A stretch of 64,000 nt of DNA. Source: Tateyamaria sp. ANG-S1. Lineage in GTDB: Bacteria; Pseudomonadota; Alphaproteobacteria; Rhodobacterales; Rhodobacteraceae. The stretch is taken from positions 124,001 through 188,000 of the forward strand of contig NZ_JWLL01000005.1 of the NCBI RefSeq assembly GCF_000814025.1, in the 5' to 3' direction. The notes beneath the pieces are model-generated. The model was given only the letters and a program-made list of their open reading frames with translations. It was not told where the DNA came from and made no database searches. The position numbers were made by a program, and so were the translations under genes. Shown here one piece after another: positions 1 to 7,554 of this stretch. The number at the start of each line of letters is the position of its first letter. Position 1 is the first letter of the stretch.

Positions 1-530
1 GCCGCCAGGCCAAGGCGATCAACTTCGGCGTCATATACGGCATCTCCGGCTTCGGCCTTGCCCGCAACCTGCGCATCCCGCGCAGCGAGGCTCAGGGATT
101 CATCGACCGCTATTTTGAACGCTTCCCCGGTATCCGCACCTACATGGACAACACCAAGGCATTTGCCAAAGAACACGGCTACGTCCAGACTCTCTTCGGG
201 CGCAAAATCCACACGCCCGAGATCGCCTCCAAAGGCCCCCGCGCAGGCTTCGCCGCCCGCGCGGCGATCAATGCACCGATCCAGGGCACCGCAGCAGACG
301 TCATCCGCCGCGCGATGATCCGGATGCCCGACGCGATCAAGGATCTGCCCGCCGCCATGCTGCTGCAAGTCCATGACGAACTGCTGTTCGAGGTGGATGA
401 TGCGGCCGTCGATGACCTGATCGCCGTGGCCAAAGAGATTATGGAAAGCGCGAATGATCCCGTCGTGCATCTGGATGTCAAGTTGACGGTGGACGCAGGT
501 CAGGGGCAGAATTGGGCCAAAGCGCACTGA
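1..530 (+). CDS. polA: DNA polymerase I, C-terminal end (partial)
   Basis: This is the 3' end of a family A DNA polymerase, which fills gaps during repair and replaces Okazaki primers in the cytoplasm. The reading frame is open from base 3 and the 5' part lies outside the window. About 175 residues are visible. They begin inside the fingers O-helix, with the motif B signature RQAKAINFGVIYG, and they include motif C as LLQVHDELLFEV, where the VHDE aspartate and glutamate belong to the catalytic palm. The segment GRKIHTPEI and the region around APIQGTAADVIRRAM are also typical of the family. The C-terminus KLTVDAGQGQNWAKAH matches normal PolA ends, so nothing suggests truncation at this side. 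Identification is secure; the domains upstream cannot be assessed. Confidence 0.97.
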   Translation, partial: RQAKAINFGVIYGISGFGLARNLRIPRSEAQGFIDRYFERFPGIRTYMDNTKAFAKEHGYVQTLFGRKIHTPEIASKGPRAGFAARAAINAPIQGTAADVIRRAMIRMPDAIKDLPAAMLLQVHDELLFEVDDAAVDDLIAVAKEIMESANDPVVHLDVKLTVDAGQGQNWAKAH

Positions 531-547
531 AGCCAAGGAACGCGACA

Positions 548-970
548 ATGACCATGATGCGCAGCGCGGACGACCTAACCTTCCGCAACCGGTTCGAGGC
601 GGGGCAGGTCGCACCGGATGACTTCAATCACCGCGCCCACCTGCGGCTGGCCTATGTCTACCTGTGCGAAGGGGCCGTGGACACCGCCATGCCGCGCATG
701 CGCACCGCTTTGCATAGCTTTCTGAAGCGCAATAATGTGCCCGCCGACAAGTACCACGAAACGCTCACACGCTCGTGGCTGCTGGCTGTGCAGTACTTCA
801 TGGACAAGGCCGCGGCGGCGCGATCCTTCAACAGCTTCATCGCGCAAGACGACCGCCTGCTCGACACCGGCATCATGCTCAGCCACTACCGCAAGGACAC
901 GCTCTTTTCAGATGCAGCGCGTGCGGGTTTCGTGGCACCCGACCTGCAACCGATCCCGCCCGCAGCTTAA
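548..970 (+). CDS. Conserved hypothetical protein, 140 aa
   Basis: A 140-residue soluble protein that I do not recognise by name. The start at 548 is chosen because AAGGAA sits 7 bases upstream, while the in-frame start at 512 lies inside polA. The sequence looks mostly helical and contains FNHRAHLRLAYVYL near residues 25-40, HSFLKRN, YHETLTRSW around residues 75-85, and FNSFIAQDDRLLD. The repeated His, Arg, Glu and Asp positions suggest a conserved small helical protein family, but no catalytic motif can be named. It has no signal peptide or membrane segment. It follows polA by 17 bases on the same strand and may be cotranscribed. Confidence 0.75.
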   Translation: MTMMRSADDLTFRNRFEAGQVAPDDFNHRAHLRLAYVYLCEGAVDTAMPRMRTALHSFLKRNNVPADKYHETLTRSWLLAVQYFMDKAAAARSFNSFIAQDDRLLDTGIMLSHYRKDTLFSDAARAGFVAPDLQPIPPAA

Positions 971-1147
971 TCCATTCGCCGCATGGTTTGAAAACCGCCC
1001 TCCGTCGGGCACGATGGTGCGTTTCGCGTGGTTAGTATGCGCTACCGAACCGTGCGCCGCTCTACCGCGTTGAAACGCCAGCACAATCACAGACTGGCTA
1101 CTATAAGGTAAACCGGCAGAACAGCTTGTCTCCGCGGGGACAAATCC

Positions 1148-1375
1148 TCAATCCGGCCGCGTCATGGCCCCGACAAGCCGCCGCGCGATGGGCGCCACGA
1201 CCAGCACAACCGGAAACGCAACCGCCCAGCTGGGAAGCCAAGCCCCAATCCACTGGGTCACAAACCCGGTCACCACCCCTAAGGTCAGAAAGGTCGAAAT
1301 GCCCGACACAAGGAATGACATCATACCACTCAGAACAAAGCCGAACGCGATATGGGCATAGCGGGCAGGGATCAT
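1148..1375 (-). CDS. DUF2798-type small membrane protein
   Basis: A 75-residue protein with two hydrophobic segments. One covers about residues 9-35 (FGFVLSGMMSFLVSGISTFL) and the second about residues 44-66 (PSWAVAFPVVLVVAPIARRL). This layout and the terminal PIARRLV are characteristic of the DUF2798 family of short inner-membrane proteins, whose function is unknown. The start at 1375 gives the standard family length. In the same frame the reading could extend upstream, but that part reads as low-complexity shadow sequence. It lies alone between the polA region and hyi. The family call rests on hydrophobic pattern and length. Confidence 0.75.
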   Translation of the reverse strand: MIPARYAHIAFGFVLSGMMSFLVSGISTFLTLGVVTGFVTQWIGAWLPSWAVAFPVVLVVAPIARRLVGAMTRPD

Positions 1376-1448
1376 GGCGGGCTCCTTCGTTGTGCGCGCT
1401 AGGCATATCCTATCGACCGGCGTGCGCAATCTGCACTGCCGCACAGGC

Positions 1449-2201
1449 TCAGCGCATCCAGTCCAGCGTCTTGTCTGTGCGCCCGTCAGTCCGGTATTCG
1501 GCGCTGACCCAACCCGTATAGCCGCTCTCATCAATGGCCGCGAACAGGGCGGGAAAGTCGATACCTCCCGTACCCGGCGGCATGCGCCCCGGCGTATCAC
1601 CGATCTGGATGTGACGGATCAGGGGCTGCATGGCCTCGAATGTGGCCAAGGCATCACCGGTGATCTCCTGCGCATGATAACTGTCGAATTGGAGCCCCAC
1701 ATTTGGTGCGCCGACGGCCTCGATGACGTCCGCCGCCAGTTCAAAACTGTTCAGAAAATAGTCCGGCTCACTCTCTGCACAAAGCGGCTCAAGGGTCAGG
1801 GTCAGCCCCTCGGGTAACGTGGTTGCCGCGCGCTTGAGATTGTCCACAAGCGTGTCCCTAGCCTCGGCGCCCGCGGCATCACCGCTCACGACGTGAATGA
1901 AAGATGCACCAAGCGCTTGGGCATAGCGCACTGCGCGGCGCATATCGTAGTCAAACCGCGCCTCGCCGCCTGGCACCGCCGCGAAACCCCGCGCACCTCC
2001 GGTATAGTTCGGGCCCGGCGCATTCAGCAGGATGAACTGCAATCCGTTGCGGTGAAGGGCGTCCTGCGTTTCCGGCACCGGCACATCGTAGGGTTGCTGC
2101 ACTTCGACGGCCAGAAACCCCGCCTCTGCCGCTGCATCGAACCGGTCGAGATAGGGCAATTCGGCCCAAAGATAGGTCAGGTTGGCAGCGAAACGTGGCA
2201 T
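1449..2201 (-). CDS. hyi: Hydroxypyruvate isomerase
   Basis: A 250-residue TIM-barrel enzyme of the xylose isomerase-like superfamily that interconverts hydroxypyruvate and tartronate semialdehyde in glyoxylate and glycerate metabolism. Family hallmarks are the start RFAANLTYLWAELPYLDRF, the loop LNAPGPNYTGGARGFAAVPG, and the likely metal ligands Glu138 (TLEPL), Asp173 (QFDSYHAQ) and Glu235 (SAEYR), with the conserved HIQIGDTPGR between them. Length is normal for Hyi. The usual partners, glyoxylate carboligase and tartronate semialdehyde reductase, are not in this window. A related sugar-phosphate isomerase function is possible, but the GPNYTGGxRG loop favours Hyi. Confidence 0.9.
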   Translation of the reverse strand: MPRFAANLTYLWAELPYLDRFDAAAEAGFLAVEVQQPYDVPVPETQDALHRNGLQFILLNAPGPNYTGGARGFAAVPGGEARFDYDMRRAVRYAQALGASFIHVVSGDAAGAEARDTLVDNLKRAATTLPEGLTLTLEPLCAESEPDYFLNSFELAADVIEAVGAPNVGLQFDSYHAQEITGDALATFEAMQPLIRHIQIGDTPGRMPPGTGGIDFPALFAAIDESGYTGWVSAEYRTDGRTDKTLDWMR

Positions 2202-2259
2202 TGGTCGGACGCTAGCCCGCCCAATCAGCAGATACCAGCGGGATCACACAGAAGCAGGC

Positions 2260-2835
2260 TCAGGGAAGTTCCTCGGACGGAATGATGCCAAAGAACTGGC
2301 CCGAGGACCAAACACCGAACCAGCCATCGTGATGCACACCCAGATCCACCAGCCGGTAAAAGCTTTTGCGATCAATCAGCGCCTCCAGATCCGCCCGGAT
2401 CAGGATGTAAGGCGACGGCTCGCCCGTTTCGGCATCCCGCTCCACCCGGATGGGATGATCCGGCCCTGCGACCGCCACATCGTCCACATGCGTGACGAAA
2501 CTCAGCTTCTGATCCTGCCCCTCGCCGGACGCTTCGAAATCAATGGCAACAAACGGGGCGTCGTCGACCGTAATCCCCACCTTCTCCACGGGCGTTACAA
2601 GAAAATACTTGCCGTCCTCGCGCTTCAGGATGGACGAGAACAACTTCACCAAACCAGGCCGACCGATAGGCGTGCCCTGATAAAACCACGTCCCGTCCCG
2701 CGCGATCCGCATGTCGAGGTCGCCACAGAACGGCGGGTTCCACAGGTGCACCGGCGGCAAACCGCGTGTTTTTGCAGCAGTGATCGACGCAACAAGGCTG
2801 TCTGCGTCGGGTGTCACGGTTTTTTGTCCGCTCAT
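2260..2835 (-). CDS. DUF1285 domain-containing protein
   Basis: A protein of about 191 residues matching the DUF1285 family by its core features: PPVHLWNPPFCGDLDMRI near the N-terminus, DGTWFYQGTPIGRPGLVKLFSSIL, KYFLVTPVEKVGI, and the C-terminal LIDRKSFYRLVDLG. The family has an unknown cytoplasmic function, and one solved member forms a two-lobed fold. The start at 2835 (MSGQKT) is preferred. An in-frame ATG at 2847 has GGAG only two bases upstream, which is too close for good initiation. The gene diverges from moxR, with about 70 bases between the starts. No signal peptide is present. Confidence 0.85.
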   Translation of the reverse strand: MSGQKTVTPDADSLVASITAAKTRGLPPVHLWNPPFCGDLDMRIARDGTWFYQGTPIGRPGLVKLFSSILKREDGKYFLVTPVEKVGITVDDAPFVAIDFEASGEGQDQKLSFVTHVDDVAVAGPDHPIRVERDAETGEPSPYILIRADLEALIDRKSFYRLVDLGVHHDGWFGVWSSGQFFGIIPSEELP

Positions 2836-2906
2836 ATCTTTTGCCATTCTCCGTTGAGGCAATAGGTTGCTATCAACGACCATATATTCTGAAGAGAAGA
2901 GATGTC

Positions 2907-3914
2907 ATGACCGACGCAGAGGACCTTGTTGCCGAAATCGAGACGCTGGGTGGCAAACTGGCAGAGGCCAAGGCCTCGATCACCAAGCGCTTCATCGGGC
3001 AGGAACGTGTGGTCGAACTGACCCTCACGGCCCTGCTGTGCGGCGGGCACGGCCTTCTGATCGGTCTGCCCGGTCTGGGCAAAACGCGGCTGGTCGAGAC
3101 ACTGAGCACGGTCATGGGTCTCGATGGCAACCGCATCCAGTTCACGCCCGACCTCATGCCTGCCGACATTCTGGGGTCTGAAGTTCTGGACACCGCTGAG
3201 GATGGGCACCGCGAGTTCCGCTTCGTCCCCGGCCCGATCTTTTGCCAGCTTCTGATGGCGGATGAAATCAACCGCGCCTCCCCAAGGACGCAATCGGCCC
3301 TGCTGCAAGCCATGCAGGAAAAGACCGTGACCGTCGCAGGTCAGGACCGCCCCCTCGGGACACCGTTCCATGTGCTGGCCACGCAAAACCCGATCGAACA
3401 AGAGGGCACCTATCCCCTGCCCGAAGCCCAGCTCGACCGCTTTCTTGTCCAGATCGACGTGATGTACCCCGATCGCGGAACCGAGCGGGACATCCTCCTT
3501 GCCACCACCGGGACCGAGGATGCGCAATCAACCGCCGTCTTCACCGGCGAGGAATTGCTGGCGGCTCAAACCCTGCTGCGGCGCATGCCCGTAGGTGACA
3601 GTGTGGTCGAGATGATCCTCGACCTCGTGCGCGCTTTCCGTCCCGGCGAAGTCGATGCCTCCGACAAGGTGAAAGAGACCGTGGCCTGGGGCCCCGGCCC
3701 CCGTGCGGCACAGGCCCTGATGCTGGCCGTGCGCGCCCGCGCTCTGTTGCAGGGCCGTCTCGCCCCGTCCGCCGAAGACGTGATCGACATGGCCCGCCCC
3801 GTTCTCATCCACCGTATGGCGCTGAACTTCGCCGCCCGCGCGCGTGGCGACAGCTTGGCCGACCTGATCGAAGAAACAGCCGCCGGGCTCAGCCGCAAGG
3901 ACGCCGCCGCGTGA
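2907..3914 (+). CDS. MoxR-family AAA+ ATPase
   Basis: A 335-residue AAA+ ATPase of the MoxR class, chaperone-like enzymes that act with von Willebrand-factor or DUF58 partners. Visible motifs are Walker A GLPGLGKT at residues 53-60, Walker B LLMADEIN with Asp119-Glu120, sensor 1 ATQNP with Asn161, and the family signature QSALLQAMQEKTV. The start at 2907 follows a GAAGAGAAGAG purine tract. It is the first gene of a four-gene operon with overlapping junctions; its TGA overlaps the GTG of the DUF58 gene. In Bat-type operons such ATPases are thought to mature or remodel an envelope complex. The substrate here is unknown. Confidence 0.93.
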   Translation: MTDAEDLVAEIETLGGKLAEAKASITKRFIGQERVVELTLTALLCGGHGLLIGLPGLGKTRLVETLSTVMGLDGNRIQFTPDLMPADILGSEVLDTAEDGHREFRFVPGPIFCQLLMADEINRASPRTQSALLQAMQEKTVTVAGQDRPLGTPFHVLATQNPIEQEGTYPLPEAQLDRFLVQIDVMYPDRGTERDILLATTGTEDAQSTAVFTGEELLAAQTLLRRMPVGDSVVEMILDLVRAFRPGEVDASDKVKETVAWGPGPRAAQALMLAVRARALLQGRLAPSAEDVIDMARPVLIHRMALNFAARARGDSLADLIEETAAGLSRKDAAA

Positions 3915-4792
3915 TCACCCCCCTCGCCCTGCGCGAAAAGGCCGAAACACAGGCCGCGCGCTTGCCCGCCCTGCTGGCGCGGGCCGAGCAACTGGCCGGT
4001 GCCGTTCTGCTGGGCGAGCATGGGCGCAGGCGCGCGGGTATGGGGGATGACTTCTGGCAATATCGCCCCGCACAAATCGGCGACAGCCGCCGTATGATCG
4101 ACCACCGCCGCAGCGCCATGGGGGACGTGCAATTCGTGCGTGAGCGCGAATGGCAGATCGCTCAATCCGTCATGCTCTGGGTCGATCAGGGCGCAGCGAT
4201 GCGCTTTGCCTCCAACGATAATCTGCCGTCAAAAGCCGAGCGCGCACGCGTTCTGGGCCTCGCCTGCGCCATCCTGCTGATCCGGGGTGGAGAGCGTGTC
4301 GGCCTGACCGGCACCCGCTTGCCACCACGTCGCGGCAATGCGCAGATCCTACGGCTCGCCGAGATGTTCACCGAGGATGCAGACGCGGACTACGAACCGC
4401 CTGAACACCGTGCGATGATACCCCATGCGCGCGCCGTGTTCATCTCGGATTTCATGGGCAATATCGACGACGTGAAAACCGCACTGACTAAGGCCGCCGA
4501 CCGGGGCGTGCGCGGGGTGCTGTTGCACGTACTCGACCCGGCGGAAGAGGCGTTTCCTTTCCGGGGCCGCACGATCTTTGAAAGCGTCGGCGGCACGCTT
4601 GAGCATGAGACGCTCAAGGCCTCGGACCTCAAGGATCGCTATCTGGCGCGCCTTGCCGAGCGGAAGGCCGAATTGCAGCATTTGTGCGGTGTGGCGGGCT
4701 GGCAGTACGGGCTGCACCATACGGATCACACAGCGCAATCCGGCCTCTTGTGGCTATGGCGCGCGCTTGATGGCGGGCGGGCGCGCACATGA
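3911..4792 (+). CDS. DUF58 domain-containing protein
   Basis: A 293-residue cytoplasmic protein carrying a DUF58 domain, the usual partner of MoxR ATPases. The family core is seen in YRPAQIGDSRRMIDHRRSAM followed by VQFVREREWQIAQSVMLWVD. The C-terminal half has a von Willebrand A-like pattern (RAVFISDFMGNIDDV, GVLLHVLDPAEEAFPF). It starts with GTG overlapping the moxR stop codon as GTGA, so the two are translationally coupled. Its own TGA overlaps the ATG of the next gene. No membrane segment is seen, in contrast to many longer DUF58 proteins with two N-terminal helices. Confidence 0.9.
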   Translation: MITPLALREKAETQAARLPALLARAEQLAGAVLLGEHGRRRAGMGDDFWQYRPAQIGDSRRMIDHRRSAMGDVQFVREREWQIAQSVMLWVDQGAAMRFASNDNLPSKAERARVLGLACAILLIRGGERVGLTGTRLPPRRGNAQILRLAEMFTEDADADYEPPEHRAMIPHARAVFISDFMGNIDDVKTALTKAADRGVRGVLLHVLDPAEEAFPFRGRTIFESVGGTLEHETLKASDLKDRYLARLAERKAELQHLCGVAGWQYGLHHTDHTAQSGLLWLWRALDGGRART

Positions 4793-7554
4793 TGGTGCTG
4801 GGCCCCATAGGCTTTGCTGCCCCATGGCTGCTGGTGGCGTTGGTGGCACTGCCGATCCTGTGGCTGATCCTGCGCGCCATTCCCCCGGCCCCCATCCGCC
4901 AGCGCTTTCCCGGCGTGGCGCTGCTGCTGGGCCTACAGGACGACGAAAGCGTGTCGGACCGCACACCGTGGTGGCTGCTGCTGATCCGGATGCTGGCCGT
5001 GGCCGCGATGATCATCGGCCTTGCCGGTCCGGTGCTGAACCCCGAGGACGATGGCACGGCAGGTGACGGCCCGCTGCTGATTGCCGTTGATGGCTCCTGG
5101 GCCGGGGCGGCTCGCTGGGCGCGGCTGACCGAAGCCGTGGACGGCGAGTTGCGCCGCGCAGGTGCGGCGGGCCGTCAGGTCGCATTGCTTGATCTGGCCG
5201 ATCCGCAACCGCCTGTCTTTCGCGCGGCCAATGCCGTTGCAACCACGCTCCCCGGACTGGAGCCATCGCCTTGGCAGCCCGCTGATGCAGGGGCTATCGC
5301 AAGCATTTTGCCAGAGGGCGGGTTTGAAACCGTTTGGTACAGCGATGCGATCGACTACCCCGCGCGTGATGAGTTGTTGGCGGCCTTCCAAGCGCGTGGC
5401 CCCATCCGTGTGGTCCAAAGCGCGACCGAGATCATTGCTCTGACCCCCGCCGAATATGTTGACGGTGTGGTCGAAGTCACTGCCATCCGCTCGGACCCGG
5501 GGCCGGAGCGCGGCGTAAGCATTTTGGCGCAAGGCCGTGACCCCGCGGGGAACGCGACGATCCTTGCCAGTGCCAATGCCGTCTTTGATATGGGCGCTGC
5601 CACGGCGACCACGTCCCTCTCCCTGCCTGCCGAGTTGCGCGCCCGCGTGACCCGGTTCGAGGTTGCCAATGCCCGTTCTGCCGGGGCGGTCACGCTTGTG
5701 GATGACAGCCTGCGTCGGCGCGAGATTGCCCTGATCGCAGGGCGTGAGGGGCGTGAAGGGTTGGAGCTGTTGTCGCCGCTCCACTACCTGGAGCGCGCGC
5801 TTGCCCCCAATGCCGATCTGCTGCGCGGTTCGCTCACTGACGTGCTGCCTGCAAACCCCGATGTGATCGTGCTGGCCGATGTGGCCACGCTGTCGCCGGG
5901 CGAGACCGAAGCCATACTGGACTGGGTCGATCAGGGCGGGCTGCTCTTGCGCTTTGCCGGACCGCGCGTGGCCGCCAGCGACATCAGTCGCGGCGACGAG
6001 GACCCGCTGATGCCCGTGCGTTTGCGCGCGGGTGGTCGCAGCGTGGGCGGTGCAATGAGTTGGGGCTCCCCCAAGACTTTGGCATCATTTCGCGAAAACT
6101 CACCCTTCTTCGGTCTGGCCGTACCCGAGGATGTCGCGATCACGGCTCAGGTGATGGCCCAGCCCGATCCGACCCTGGCTGAGCGCGTGATTGCCGAACT
6201 GAGCGACGGCACGCCACTTGTAACCCGCAAGCGCGAGGGGCAAGGTCAGATTGTGCTGTTCCATGTGACAGCCAACGCCGAATGGTCGTCGCTGCCCCTA
6301 TCGGGTCTATTTGTAGAAATGCTGGAACGGTTGGCCGTATCGGCCACAAGTTCTTCGCCCGAGGCTGGGGATCTGGAGGGCACGATCTGGACGCCGGAGG
6401 TTGTGATGGACGGATTTGGAGCCCTGCGCGATGCAGGTGCGATGCCGGGCGTACCGGGCCCTGCACTGGTGAGTGAGCCGACGGGTCCGAACCTGCTGCC
6501 GGGTGTTTATGCATCGGGCGACCGCGCACTGGCGCGTAACGTGCTGACGGCAGAGGCCACGCTTGAGCCTGCAACATGGCCCGCGGATGTACCCGTATCC
6601 GGGCTGGTCGCAGCACCCGAGCGGCCCCTGGGTGGCCTCTTGTTGGCTGCGGCCATTGGGTTGCTGTTGGCTGATGTGCTAGCGTCACTCGCCCTGTCGG
6701 GGCGTTTGACCGGCCGCTTGCGGGCAACCGCTGGCGCATTGGTCGCGGCGATGGCCCTGACCAGCTTCACAGGTCCAGGCGCACAGGCGCAGGAAGAGCC
6801 CGCAGATGAAATCGCGGCGGCAGCCGAGGTTGTTCTGGCCCACGTCATCACCGGCAATCGCCAGGTGGACGAGGTGGCAGAGGCCGGCCTGCGCGGTCTG
6901 TCAGACACCCTTTTCTTCCGCACCTCGGTCGAACCTGCACCGCCGTTCGGTGTCGATCTTGAGATGGACGAACTGGCCTTCTTCCCCATCCTCTACTGGC
7001 CCATCACCCCCGACCAGCCGCGCCCCAGCCAAGAGGCATATGCCAAGCTGAACGACTACCTGCGCTCCGGCGGGCTGATCCTGTTCGACACCCGCGACGG
7101 GGACATCGCAGGCTTCGGCGCAGCCACGCCCAACGGTCGCAAACTGCGTGATCTCGCTGCCCCGCTCGACATCCCGGCACTGGAACCCGTACCCCGCGAC
7201 CATGTGCTAACACGCACCTTCTATCTGTTGCAGGATTTCCCAGGTCGCCATCAGGGTGGCGAGATCTGGGTCGAAGCCGCCCCACCCGGAGCAGAGCAGG
7301 TCGAAGGGATGCCATTCCGCAACCTCAACGATGGCGTGACGCCTGTTGTGATCGGCGGCAATGACTGGGCGGCAGCCTGGGCCGTGACTTCCTCGGGTCA
7401 GGCCATGCTGCCTGTCGGCCGCGGCTTTGGCGGCGAACGGCAGCGCGAGTTGGCCTATCGCTTTGGCGTAAATCTCGTGATGCATGTGCTGACCGGCAAC
7501 TACAAAAGCGATCAGGTCCACGTACCTGCCCTGCTGGATCGGTTGGGCCAATGA
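4789..7554 (+). CDS. BatA/DUF4159 domain membrane protein
   Basis: A 921-residue inner-membrane protein. The N-terminus (PWLLVALVALPILWLILRAIPP, then PGVALLLGLQD and a second hydrophobic helix near residues 62-82) is the BatA-type anchor found in aerotolerance-like operons. A long periplasmic part has a glutamine-amidotransferase-like fold pattern (DVIVLADVATLSPGETEAILDWVDQGGLLL). Another hydrophobic helix lies near residues 605-630, followed by a signal-like helix ending in AQAQEE. The C-terminal section from about residue 675 matches DUF4159 (LAFFPILYWPI, LNDYLRSGGLILFDTRDG, FGVNLVMHVLTGNYKSDQVH). Start and stop overlap both neighbours by 4 bases. The exact role in the MoxR system is not known. 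Confidence 0.88.
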   Translation: MMVLGPIGFAAPWLLVALVALPILWLILRAIPPAPIRQRFPGVALLLGLQDDESVSDRTPWWLLLIRMLAVAAMIIGLAGPVLNPEDDGTAGDGPLLIAVDGSWAGAARWARLTEAVDGELRRAGAAGRQVALLDLADPQPPVFRAANAVATTLPGLEPSPWQPADAGAIASILPEGGFETVWYSDAIDYPARDELLAAFQARGPIRVVQSATEIIALTPAEYVDGVVEVTAIRSDPGPERGVSILAQGRDPAGNATILASANAVFDMGAATATTSLSLPAELRARVTRFEVANARSAGAVTLVDDSLRRREIALIAGREGREGLELLSPLHYLERALAPNADLLRGSLTDVLPANPDVIVLADVATLSPGETEAILDWVDQGGLLLRFAGPRVAASDISRGDEDPLMPVRLRAGGRSVGGAMSWGSPKTLASFRENSPFFGLAVPEDVAITAQVMAQPDPTLAERVIAELSDGTPLVTRKREGQGQIVLFHVTANAEWSSLPLSGLFVEMLERLAVSATSSSPEAGDLEGTIWTPEVVMDGFGALRDAGAMPGVPGPALVSEPTGPNLLPGVYASGDRALARNVLTAEATLEPATWPADVPVSGLVAAPERPLGGLLLAAAIGLLLADVLASLALSGRLTGRLRATAGALVAAMALTSFTGPGAQAQEEPADEIAAAAEVVLAHVITGNRQVDEVAEAGLRGLSDTLFFRTSVEPAPPFGVDLEMDELAFFPILYWPITPDQPRPSQEAYAKLNDYLRSGGLILFDTRDGDIAGFGAATPNGRKLRDLAAPLDIPALEPVPRDHVLTRTFYLLQDFPGRHQGGEIWVEAAPPGAEQVEGMPFRNLNDGVTPVVIGGNDWAAAWAVTSSGQAMLPVGRGFGGERQRELAYRFGVNLVMHVLTGNYKSDQVHVPALLDRLGQ

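Noticed and set aside
1000-1085. tRNA-like fragment (minus strand contains GGTAGAGCG and GGTTCGG elements)
   Set aside because: I could not build a cloverleaf with acceptor and anticodon stems, and the T-arm consensus is missing.
2260-2883. Longer start for the DUF1285 protein at 2883
   Set aside because: The extra residues MVVDSNLLPQRR are unlike the family and would overlap the moxR promoter region.
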